This document shows, piece after piece, positions 37,354-48,690 of a DNA stretch of 64,000 nucleotides. The stretch's first letter is position 1; each line of letters starts with the position of its first letter. The stretch comes from Anopheles merus (lineage: Eukaryota > Arthropoda > Insecta > Diptera > Culicidae), in contig NC_054084.1 of the NCBI RefSeq assembly GCF_017562075.2, positions 3,590,501-3,654,500 on the forward strand. Reading direction: 5' to 3'. The notes under the pieces were generated by a model that saw only the letters and a list, made by a program, of their open reading frames with translations, was not told where the DNA came from and did no database searches. The position numbers and the translations under genes are program-made.

Positions 37354-40300
37354 GTCTCGGGGCACTATTGCGCAGGGTCTGGTTGGTTCATTGTTTCGGT
37401 TTTCGGTGCCCGATGGGTCAATCGAGGGTTCGAGGCTTCAGAAAGCGACGGATCTCCTGGTGAGAGGAGTTGCCTTTGCCTTTTGCTTCATCACATAGAC
37501 ACACAGCTACAAGCAGGACTCATACAGTTTGCCAATCATGTGGTTTTTTGGGTCAACATACACAAACAAAGCAGCATCCTGGGCGCTCCTTTCGTGTGCT
37601 GTTTTTTTTTTTGTTGGTATTGCATGAGTTTGTTTGCCATTTATAGTTCCACAAAGGCTCATCAATGTGTTTAGTTATTGTTTCCTAATGGCCCAAAGAC
37701 AATGCTCGCCATGAATTGTATTGCACAAAAGTGAGCTGTTGTGAGTACGGTTTCGGAAATTCTCGAAATTTTGAGACAACTAAATTGGGAACAAATGCAA
37801 CAATGAGTCGCTTGACAAAATTCACACCATACCACACACAGACCGGATGAAGTGTCCATGAATAACGAACCAATTTCTTGCACAGTCAACCATAAGGGAT
37901 CAACATTCAACCGACGACCTTAGGCGCTTTTGAAATTAACTTGTGGCAAACGAGGGCGATAACAAGGAAGAGAGCATTGCATTACGGAATTGCCCACTTC
38001 ACACCGCCGTGTCTATGTGTCGTGTAAGCAGCCAAGCGAAACCCAACCTATCGCCTACGACACATCCATATTGCTGCGTTGCAACTGTGACTTAAGACCT
38101 CTCAGCTTCTCGGCGAGCAGGAGGAGGAAAGCCACACCGGACAGGGGTGGCAAATGAACGAGCGTACACACATCTTCCCACCGTGTACGCGTCCTCATCA
38201 TCATAATAAAGTGCATTCGTCTTGTAAGGCCCATGGCCCCCGTACAGCCGACGCTTGCGTCTGCTGCTGCTGCTCCTGCTGCAGTTACGAAAGGCCGCCG
38301 CAGCCAGAGTGCAACATTCTGCACATTCCAAGCAGTGTTCGCAAAAGGTGGAGGTACCGGCACCACCGTGTTCGAAAATGGGAAGTGCCGAGTTGCAAAC
38401 AGCGTTGGACATGAAAATCTGCTGTTAATTTTTAAGCGTAACGCTTGCGCCGACGGTTGAGCGGTAAGCGACGTGGTGTTGTCATGCGCATGCGCAAAAA
38501 GAAAAAGAAAAACGGGGAAGTTGGCGAGAGCAATCGGCTTGGTGTGTGCCCTCGTCCGACAACGATCCACATCGGGTGGTCTTGGTTTTCGATGTGCAAC
38601 GATTTTTGCGTACACAAACGCAAACGGAGCTGGGGTCGGGGGCCCTGGGACGACTACAAGGGACATCGGTGATTAATGAGCGGAAAACGAGGCCGGTTTT
38701 TCTCCCATGGTTTGTTTGCTGCCTTCCCCTCGGTAGAAACTGCAGCGAATCCCACCTGTGTGTGGCCATTTTTCTCTAGCTCATTTACGGGCTGGCAAAG
38801 GTCGAAAGTGTCTAATTGTTGTGCACTTGGTGGTGTACCGTGGGTTTACATCGACGAGCGCAGTGCATCGAGTCTCGATTTATCATACTTACTTAAACAC
38901 TGGGAAAAGAGATATTGGAATTTGGAGGATTTTCCATTCCAAACATTCCATCAACCACCATCAATTTGTGCACCGAAGGGCGATGAATGAAGCGAACAAC
39001 GATTTGTTCCACATACAATCGATTCGAATGATTTATTGAATCGCTGAATAGCTCGAGCCACTTCATTCACAAGTGCACGCATACGCAACCGATCAATTGT
39101 TTGCACGCACGATCATTCAAAGGCTCAATTCAGGAGCAGTCAGCTCAAAGAAATGGCTCAAAAGAATCTTTTTCCCTTCCTCTCTCTCTCTCTCTTCACA
39201 CAGCGAAAAAGGATATGAAAAATGACTCCACACCCACTTGTGGTATGATGATACTGCAGATTCCTCTCGTCTACCATCGGGAGATGCATTCCTTTATCCC
39301 GAACACTGCATCCTTTTATCCTTCTATTTGCTTCCTTTTGTGTGTTTCAATCCTCTACCCCATTCATCGCCGTTTGGTGTGTGTGGCCGTGTACGACAAG
39401 CAAGGACAATCAACGCCGCCTTTCTTCGGAATCACTTCTGCGGCTTGAAGTGCGATCAGTTTTCGGTCGTCCGATCGAGTGGACTTGAACATCGAGCCCA
39501 AAACGTCAACACTCGAAATAAAGGGGAACGGCTTGCGTCCCGGGGCTCAGCTGTGGCTCGTGTTTTTCGTAACGTGTGGGATGCAATGAGAAAGTCCTAG
39601 AACCATAAATGGAATGTCAGGCAAGGCCTTCAATCGATTCGATCTCTGTGTGAAGATTGGAACACACTTGGTCATTTACAGGTGAAGACATAGAGTGAAG
39701 AAATTTCTCTTCTAATCGATCAGCACCGAAAGAACATGATAAATGAATCAGGTGACTCAACAAATTATTGCAATAGGTTTCATCTTAAGGATGGCCCAAG
39801 AGCTTTTACAGAGGATCTGTGTGGTATGAATGTCTTTATTCGTTTCAAACTTTTAAGTGGGATGCATTCGTTGGTTTTAGCGAGGAATCTCAGACAACTG
39901 CGCATGTATGCTTCATATAGTTTCAAGCAGATACTTTCGCAACGCAGTTCAATCTAACGAAAATGTGTCACAACTAGACCAGCCATCTCAGAAAAGGCTT
40001 CCCACGCGCTACGCGTTTCTAGTTCAGGCCAAAAATAAAACACGCACACACACATACGCAGACCCATCACAGAAAGAGGCACACTATAAATCTCAACCGT
40101 CACAGCATCAGCGTCATCATCGTCATCGGTGCCAATTTTGGCTGCCAGTTTTGGGCCCCACGACCACGGGTGCCACCAATAAATTAGCTTCAACTTTTGG
40201 AGCATCGCGACGCACGAAAGTAGGGAACTCAAATGAATGATGGCCAATGGCGCACACATACACACACACACACACGATCGAGATGGGTGATTTTACGACA

Positions 40301-41220
40301 TCCGCTAGATTCGAACCTCAGTGCAGCGTTAACGGGAAAACGCGCCTCAAACTGGTTCGACCGGACGACCGGGATCGGTTCATCAAAGCGGAAGTAATGG
40401 GCCGATGGCGGTGGCCGTCGGCAAACCATGGTCGTGTCACCACCACCATGGCCGGTGTGGCGTTTGATCTGTGCCGAGCTCAGACACTAGTACTACTACT
40501 ACTACTGGCTCTACTCCATCCATTACGCTTTACCGGGAGTCACCGTGTTCCAAATAAACATACAACGAGCTCTTACATCATACGAACGCCGAGACCGGTA
40601 ACTACCGATTCGCAAAGTACTTTCGCAAGTAGGAAACGAAAAATTTCCCCTCCGCGCCCAGACCCTCGCGTTGGCGATGAACAAGATTTACTTTTCTACC
40701 ACTCTCGCGTTCTTGTTCTTTTTGTCTGCTCTCAAACCACCCCTTTTTGCAAAACAACCATCAAACAACTGTCCGCCTAATTGAGGGAACATGTAGCGAA
40801 ACATTGGTTTTCGGGTTACGGCAACTGTCGCTCGTCGCCGCCGCCGCCGACGCCGCCGATGACGATGACTCCCAATGACGCGATAGTGATCTCGAGTGTA
40901 GATGGTAAAGCTTGTTGAACGGCGAACGGCTTCCACTTTTGAGTAGAGCGTGCTGTAATTGCCCTCTTTCGCGCCCGATAGATGACTTCATTACGTGACG
41001 GTTCTATTTATTATATGTTTAGGAGAAAAGTGGCGATAACGAATGCTGTTAACGGTTTAAAGTGTTAAATTATAGAGATAAAGCCACGCTTCTTTTTACA
41101 GTCAAACAAACCGAAACCTAACGATCACGAGAGTGCGTTATTCAAACGCGAGACGATCGCCATCATGCTTTTGCTTCCGTTTGGTTTGGTTTGCGCCGTA
41201 TTCTCTCTTTCCCCTCATTG

Positions 41221-41517
41221 GCTACTGTGCTGCGGGCGGGCACGCGCTACCGGCATTACGCGCGCGGCAGCATTAGCGCGTCCGATCGTCTTGTGTATGT
41301 GTGTGTGTGAGTGGCTGCGCGCACGTGCTTGTGTGTGTTGGTTGCGGTGGAATGATTAAGAAAGTGGTAAAAGCTCCGTTTCCACGCAAAGGGGAAGCGT
41401 ACGCGGGCTAAGAAGACAACTACACCGCAGCATCCAAGCAGCCGAGCGCAACTGCTACTGGTTTTCTCTCGCTCGTTCAGCTACCTGGCATCGGCGGAAC
41501 GAGCGCACACAGTAGCA
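41221..41517. promoter_or_regulatory. cluster of odd-skipped-family-like sites (candidate)
   Basis: GCTACTGT at 41221 (minus-strand ACAGTAGC), CTGCTACTGG near 41449 (7 of 8 bases) and ACAGTAGCA at 41509 fall within 300 bases. One more exact site, ACAGTAGC, lies at 45149. ACAGTAGC is the binding motif known for Drosophila Odd, Sob and Bowl. Cross-regulation of drm by its relatives is inferred only. Confidence 0.25.
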
Positions 41518-43426
41518 CACGCACGCAGACCCGCCCGCATGCTATCTCTTTCGCACGCGCGCTGCAATACGGTAGCCATTGCGTAAAACCGGTAGCGCCA
41601 TTTGCCGTGACGCGATTCGTTCCTTGCGCCTGCGTTCACCGCGGGCGAGATTATTACTTTCCACCGAAACGGTAGCAAATGGAGGGTGTTGCCGATCAAA
41701 TGCGATCAACATCGACGGCAAACAGCGATGGAAGATGTCGCCAAATCGCTCGTTTTGTTAGTTTGAGCTAAAATTGTTCTAATTGTTTAACCATCCATAC
41801 TAAACGAGTAAAAAAATGCTTAATGCACATAAGCCGTCGGCAATTTGACATTGCAGTTCCATCACAAAATCCTTCCATTTGAAAGGCGTTAGAGCGGTCT
41901 CTGTTGCGTAATTATTCAACAAAAGAAATATAATTTATGCAACCAATAACAGTACTTTAGTTTAATGCTTTTTTTACTTACCTTTCCGGTGATTGGTTTA
42001 ACGTCGCAATAGTCTTCACACAACTGCTCGTCTGGTAGTATCAAGCGGCTTTCCAACACTTAAATCCACTCGTGGAGTCGTTTATTAAAGTGCACTGCTC
42101 TTCAAAGCTAGCTTTTAAAACCCGCTTTTGTGTCACTATTCACTATTCAGAACTATTCACACGTCTGTGAGGAAAGTATCATCCTTTTACTTGCAAAAAG
42201 AATCCGTCACTAAATTTGCACGATCTTTTCCACTGTTTGCTGTGGTCGAAAAACCAGAACCGTTTCACTTTCACCTTGCAGCTGCCTGGGTGAAAAAATC
42301 ACACAAAAATAACACGAGCACGGCAACTCTGAAACTAACCGACACGTTTGTCCGACAAGCGTGTGTATATTATTGAATCTGCGTTTGCGCCGTTTCGATG
42401 CAATCACTCCAAAAAGGGGTACAAAATTTCTCTCGCTCTGCTCGGCTCAGCTCAGCGTAGCTCGGGACGAAGCGTTCTCGTTCGATCGAGTTCGAATGAT
42501 CGTTTAACGCACCCGTGTCGGCGCTGGTATATCGATAGGTCCCCGGGATCTGCTGCTTCTGCGCTGCTGGTATATTGCTGCCGTGCTTGTTGCTGGTGTG
42601 CTGCCGTTGCTGCTGCCGCTTACTGCAACTTCCGTACGTGAGCGGATGGGATTGGTTACTGGAATTGACTTCTCCGGCCCGACCTGGGCTCGCCCCGTAA
42701 TGTGTAAAGCGAGAGCGGGTGCGCGCGCGCGCCTTTTCAGTGGGCCGACGGCAGGGGCTGCGAACGGTGCACGAGGGAGGAAGGGTGATGGTGATGGTGG
42801 TGGTGGTGCTGCTGCTGCTACCAAAAACCCGACTCGCCTATCGCTGTGTGCGTGTGTACGTATATGTATAGCTGCTTAGTAAGCGCTGGACCTGGTGTCG
42901 AGCGAATGTGTGTGCGGCTTGCGCTAGTAACAGAAGTCAAAAGACCTTTCTGAGCAATAGTAGCCCCGCTTGACTGCGGGCTGCGATGTGATGTCGGGCG
43001 AGCAGCGTACACATACACACACACACACACATCGGAGCACAAAACACCGGGGGCTGATTTCGAGCGTGCGAGCGAAACGGAGCGAACGGTGATGTTTCGG
43101 TACATAAAGCGCAAAGGCCAGGCGTTTGTTGATCTTCACGCTGAAGCGAGAAACCAACCTCGAAACGAACCGAAGCGTGACAGAGAACGGGAGAGAGTGA
43201 GCGAGCGAGAGAGAATCTAACGACTGCAGGGGAAAAGAGCGAAGTTCGAGATCAACCGCTGAGCAGGCCATGCTGGGCTCCCTTGGCTTTTTGTGTGTAT
43301 CCCGATTGATGTATATCGGCACCGTGTTGTGGGCATTTACACGGCCCATGGCCAGTGTGCAGGGTTAGCTCAAGCTGAGAAAGGGAAAGAGAGAGAGAGA
43401 GAGTACCTTCTGGAAAGAGAGTCGGT

Positions 43427-43449
43427 CAGGCAGGCAGGCAGGCAGGCAG
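43427..43449. repeat. (CAGG)n tandem repeat
   Basis: Five full CAGG units plus CAG. Confidence 0.9.
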
Positions 43450-45709
43450 CATCGGCCCAAGGGACGAAGACGCATCGTGCGAAAGAGAAGGCCCTATCCC
43501 CTGGTGGACAAAAGAGGCAGGGAGCACACGGCCCACACGGCAGATAAGCGGCAGGAGCGGCTGGAAGAGGCCGGCCGCCGGCGGTCGGTGTGTGAGGTGT
43601 GAGAAAGGGGCTACTCGACGATGCTGCGCGCGCGTAGGACGGAAGAAGATTGAAACCGAAATAAATGGTCTCGAGCTGGGTTTGTGGGAGGGTGAGGAGT
43701 GAGGGTGGAAAGAACGAGATAGCAAGCACTCGACGAGTGCCTTAGAAACTAGTAGCCGTTTCATTGATGCTGCCAGCCGTCGTCCCTGCTCATGCCACGC
43801 TTCCCTGTCGCCGACCCACGCATTGAACACGCAAAACGCAGGAGCCGATTCTCCCGGCCAGCTCCACTCATCATTCAAAAGGGGTGTCTGAGAGATAGCG
43901 GGACGCAGAGGATGAACAGGAGGGTGTATATAAAATATTTATGTAAAACGAGAGCCAACTCCCCTGCGGAGCGAGCGACTCTTTTCGAGCAGTTTTTAGA
44001 TACATCGGAAGGCAATCGGAGGACGGTTCGTGGCTGCGGCGTAGGGCTGCTGGTAGGAGCGGTTTAATCTGGGAGATTAACGCTACCGCGCAGATCACAC
44101 AATTAATCCATCCATTCGATTGCTTGCGTTAAATTCGTTTTACCAAAACGCAAGCCCGTGGCCAACGGAACGGTCCCGAAACGGAACAGCGAGGGCAAAA
44201 ATGGCGAACGAGAGAAAAGTAGGCGTGGCTTTCGACTGCGTTTTGCGCTTGCGCTGTTGGGGGGATTAACAAAAAGGGAAACAATTGTTTACACAGCGCA
44301 AAGGTGGCCACCAGTTTGAAATTCCGGACAGGGTTCGTGGATTGTGAAATAATGTTATACATGTATATAAATATTCTTGCTCCATTGAGTCAATATTTCA
44401 TCTTTATGAGAATCTTAAACACATTTCGTCAGTTTAATCCCCATTTCTTTTCATCCAATTACGCCAAATTGTGCATACCATCATCTCGTTTTCGCCCATA
44501 CATTCCTCAGGGAACAATTTACCGTCCACCAAGATCGCGCAACAGGAAGCTGCGCGACTGCTGGGGCACATAATTCTCTCCTCGCCGTGCTCCACCAGCA
44601 AAAGAGCGGCAGCAAACGTAAAACGGTTAAATGCGAGCTGCCTGTCTTTACACGCGGCTCGCCCAATAGAATGCACAGCCGCAGCATATGCAAACGGTCC
44701 GATACATAATGTGAATTTGCCCCACCGCAGCACGGGTACATAGCACGCGCGCGCGTGTGTATGTGTCGTGGTTTCGGCATTAAGCGCGTCCGTTCTTATG
44801 TACCGAGCTCGGGGGGTAAATGCTTACCGGTGTTGAGCAGACGGAGAAGATTCTTCTCTGCATCTCTCACTCACACGTATCCCGCCGCAGTACACATTAG
44901 CGAGCGGACCGGCCACCGAGCATAAACTGTCGCTACCGTGCGACGCATTGCGACGCTTGCCGTGCGGCTGTGTGCGTTTTGCTCTCATACGATCGTACAA
45001 GATAGCTCAACCATGGGGACGGGAAGGATGGTTTTCGGGGCTCACGAACGAACCAGCGTACGATAAATTTCCCTTCCCCGCTTTCCGTGGGCTTCCTTTG
45101 ACGGGCTGACGGGGCGGACGGTGGGGACGGTCTCTCCCACAGCCTGAAACAGTAGCACCAGGAATGGCTCAACGCAGTGGTGGCAGAGGAATATCGCGGA
45201 AAAACGGCTTTTTATCTCTTCCCTTCTGGCAGCAGCGAGCCCGCTGCTTGCTGGTTGGTTGAAAGGGTGGTCGGATTTTATCGTCCACCGATGTTCGATT
45301 GGTCCATTCCGGCGAGGCGATGCGGTATGAGATCCGGCTGACACGTGGCTGTGTGTGGGGTGGGTTGCAGGAGTGGCCCCCTTCGCATGCGCGCGCTCGC
45401 ACTCTGACTGGATCCCGGGGGAAAGCTTGCCGTTACGTCCTGCTGTTCGAGTTTCGGGGGAACCTGAAGCTACCTGAAGCACGATTAGGCTGTGATGAAT
45501 TAATTCGCCCACAGCGAGCTGTTTTTTATACTTTCAGCTTCCCTGCTTTTCGGGAGATAAGAGTGGAAATAGATCTTTATTAGCGCACAATCAAGATCTG
45601 GTTAAGCGATATTGGTCTTAAAACTAGCATAATTTTTGAAACTAGTTGAGGGAAATGCAAATTCTGGCTTGTGTCTTATTTGGGAAATGCTTGGACACCT
45701 AAGTCCTTT

Positions 45710-45772
45710 GTATATTAGACCAGAGACATGTGTGAGTCCAATAATAGTGTCTAATATACTTCTATTATTGGA
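45710..45772. repeat. two interleaved perfect inverted repeats
   Basis: Arm A GTATATTAGAC (45710-45720) pairs with A' GTCTAATATAC (45749-45759). Arm B TCCAATAATAG (45737-45747) pairs with B' CTATTATTGGA (45762-45772). The order A-B-A'-B' is that of an H-type pseudoknot, or of two mutually exclusive hairpins. All four arms are also related to one another in sequence, which suggests repeated inverted copying of one unit. No gene overlaps it. Confidence 0.85.
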
Positions 45773-46414
45773 ACCAGCTTGTCAGCCCGTTCAAGCAACA
45801 CCAAATCCATGACTCTTCCCAAAGAAGCTCCCACGAGAAACGATTTCTTCGTGATGGAAAAGCTTAATTCAACCACCCTTCGCTTTTTAAGGCCTCGATC
45901 ATGTTTCTGACGATCATTCTTTCCCTCTGCAATATCCAATCTCAGAAACTACTGTTAAACGAATCCTTCAACCCAACACAGCACTTGCTTCTACCGTTCG
46001 AACCGCGAATACCTCTTATGCTGATTGAATAAGCTCCACCAGTGCCACCGTCCAAGACGCCCGCACGTTTTCATTCAACCTTCCTCACCATTGCGTGACA
46101 CTAAGTACCGAATGATGAAATTATTATTATCATTTCCTCCCGTGCATGTTTCGCCCCCAACCCGTGCACGACTGCGGCTCTGCAAAAATCGATTAAGCCA
46201 CCGCATTCGAGCTTCTTTTAATGGTTGCTCGCTATCGCATTGCCGCAAAGGCTACCATCCATCGTGCACTGGCAGCTACCAGCTACTCCTGTGTGGGAAA
46301 TCCTGGGAAGTCAATCCAAGCAGGCCATGCCGAGCCCATCAACTGTACTACCGACTGGTCACTCTCCCGGGCCGTGTGATCTTCGGAGGAATCACAAATG
46401 AACTGCTTCGAGCA

Positions 46415-46443
46415 ACCGTTGCACCCTGCAGCGGTGCAACGGT
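46415..46443. repeat. 29-base palindrome, perfect 11-bp arms
   Basis: ACCGTTGCACC (46415-46425) and GGTGCAACGGT (46433-46443) are perfect complements around the 7-base loop CTGCAGC. Each arm carries CAACGG/CCGTTG, a MYB-type core. This is one of the two strongest short-loop hairpins I found in the window. Function unknown. Confidence 0.85.
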
Positions 46444-48588
46444 CATTATAAACGAATGAAAATATTCGGAACAATTTCCACCCGCTTATGATTGACATCG
46501 ACGTGACCGACCGAGGGGGAAGGAGGTGGGCTTGCGCTAGCGGCGGCAATTGCGCGTCTTACGCGGCCGCACAGTTACATACATACGCGATCGCGTTTTC
46601 AGCTCGCGTTCGTGCTTTCTTTCCACACCGTTCTAAACGATTTCATGCTTCAGCATTAACCCGCACACGAACGTGTTCTCGAGTGTGGTGGGAAAATGTA
46701 GCTTGATGATGCGTTTGGGTGGATGGAACATAATGATTCCTTCCCGTTCGGCACTGATCACGTCCATTTGAGGGAATGATCAAAGTTTCATTCATGAACT
46801 ATCGCAAAACAAGGATTCTTTGAATGGTTGATAATTATGTTACATTACATAGTGGGATTAATTTTCCCAAGAAACTATGTTTAAGATTGATAAAACGTGG
46901 AATTGATTTATTTTAAAATATGTGTAATAAAATATAACACCAAGTTTGTTTCGCAAAAGAAGGTTCTTTCTTTTTCTGAAAGCAATAAAATGTTCCACCG
47001 AAAACATTCCCCGACTAAGTGCATGCTGGCTTAACCCACGCATCAAACTCCTCCTTCACGTCTACCACACAACAGCTTAAAGATGTCCAAAAATCAAACA
47101 TCATCCGTCCCATTTGATTCAAAAAAGGATCCCATTTTATTAGTCACATTTTGTGGGTTGTGCAATTCATACGACACATCCCTCCAAGAATGCCCCTTGG
47201 ACGGACGGAGGTTTCGCACGATCTCCCCAGCATTTGCCCATTATCTGCCGGCCACAGCTTGTCACATCGCCAGCGAACACACCAGACAGTACGCTCGTAA
47301 ATCCTGCCCCAATCATAAATATCAATCAACATTCAGCTCCGGGGCCACAAAACACGACGCTGCGGACAGAAAATTGTAACCCCAAAGTGACGTTATACGG
47401 TCATAACGATGTTTAATGTTTTACGAGCCGAGTTTGACCGGGGCGACCGGGAGAGCTAGAGACACAGTTTGTTGGTTTTGTTCGTTTCGTCCAAGCATCG
47501 AACAGCTTTACAGCCAATATGTCACACGCGCTTCTTTACTTTTGCTTCAGCGCCCGAGTCACCGGACGACCACAGTAACGGATCTCTCCTGCGTCCCCCA
47601 GGACTCGCCTCGAAATCGAACGCCGTTTAGCATTGCGGACGATCGCGGACATTAAAAATCGAACATGGTACAACGCCGATGAGGGGTTACGAGAAGACAA
47701 TCTTTAATTATCAATTAACGGTCACCACACTCGTGTGCGCGAGCGCGGCCATCATCAACGCCCGACCGTTGTACCTGCTCGATTCGATCATTCCCAAGGG
47801 TGGTGGTGATCGTTCCCTCGTTTACCGATTATTATTGCGGGCTTGTCCACTGAAGCACCCGATCCTGCCACGGGCCGAATGAAAACCCACGAGCACGCCA
47901 CGGTCCCGATTCCGACAAACGATTCATTTGAATGTCAGACGGCGCATAAAACTCGATGTTATTATTAATGGGATGGATGGGGCACACGCGGGTCCGGCGC
48001 TTGCGTCCTGTGGGAGAACACAGGTATGAGTCAACGAGGTCTACTGGCCCGGCTAAATGGCGCCCGTGTTTGTTCGAGCATTTGGATATGATATTCTCAC
48101 TGACTCACTGATTTGGTTTGCAGGAGCTTCATTATGTGTGAGACCAGTTGTGAGCAGCAAATTCCATTGAAGCATTGCAAAACTTCCAGAAAAACGGAAT
48201 TGTCCTCTAACTTCTCGCTGACTCCTAATGAAAACACTGTTGTAGAACACCACAAACAAACACCCCCAGTGCTCTTATTGTCGGAGGCGTTTTAATTACC
48301 TCACATACAAATGATCAAAAATGAAATAGAACCAGCGTTGCGAAATTGGCCGCCATTACGCGCACCCACTCGCGACATCTTCATTTTCGGTATTCGGGTT
48401 TCTGTACCGTCTCAAAAACAAACTTGGCTTTTAATTGCTGGCAGACTCGCTGCTTAAATGACAAAAAAAGCTCTTCCTAAAAAATCCAAACGCCAAGCTC
48501 GATCATCTGTTTCCCTCTGCCGATCCGCACGCTACTAATCGATTCCAGCAGCGCAACAACAGCGCGCCCGGCGTTGCTCATTTGGCGT

Positions 48589-48690
48589 GGCAACTGCGTG
48601 ACATAAATTATTGCTTTATATGTTAATGCGATCATTACTATTTATAGAAGCATCAAAATATTCACCTTCGTTTGGTTAATTATGCTTGCC
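48589..48690. promoter_or_regulatory. AT-rich island (candidate enhancer)
   Basis: ATAAATTATTG, ATGTTAATGCG, TCATTACTATTTATAG and GGTTAATTATG lie in about 100 bases. CTATTTATAG at 48638-48647 fits the MEF2 consensus, though one such match is expected by chance in 64 kb. Regulatory role inferred. Confidence 0.25.

Larger units (their letters stand above)
33497..40940. other. gene-free stretch upstream of drm
   Basis: This should contain the drm 5'UTR and promoter (minus strand), but I see no convincing TATA or Inr/DPE pair to place the transcription start. It holds a G16 run at 33790-33805, (CAG)8 at 34559-34582, the second copy of the GATA-containing 13-mer, an AT-rich island at 35979-36060 and a hairpin at 37330-37353. 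Open frames at 38055-38666 (minus) and 40247-40780 (plus) overlap others on both strands and look spurious. Confidence 0.5.
40941..46000. other. gene-free, GC-rich, GAGA-rich stretch
   Basis: No supported exon. Blocks at about 41150-41720 and 42400-43950 are GC-rich and full of GAGA/CTCT runs, as in insect promoter-proximal or 5'UTR sequence. Candidate odd-family sites cluster at 41221-41517. (CAGG)n lies at 43427-43449 and a pair of interleaved inverted repeats at 45710-45772. If drm has a distant first exon it could lie in this GC-rich part, but I cannot place one. Confidence 0.5.

Noticed and set aside
38055..38666. 203-codon minus-strand open frame
   Set aside because: It overlaps several open frames on both strands, has no domain and has low-complexity composition.
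40308..40326. Minus-strand GGTTCGAATC, a second B-box-like string
   Set aside because: The T stem fails after two pairs and no cloverleaf can be drawn.
40247..40780. 177-codon plus-strand open frame
   Set aside because: It begins inside a CA repeat and has no family resemblance or splice signals.
42494..42531. Minus-strand TCATTC with TATACC upstream, a possible distant drm promoter
   Set aside because: The spacing is 34 bases, the TATA match is poor and no downstream element or donor supports it.
48638..48647. CTATTTATAG, a MEF2 consensus
   Set aside because: About one such match is expected by chance in a window of this size.
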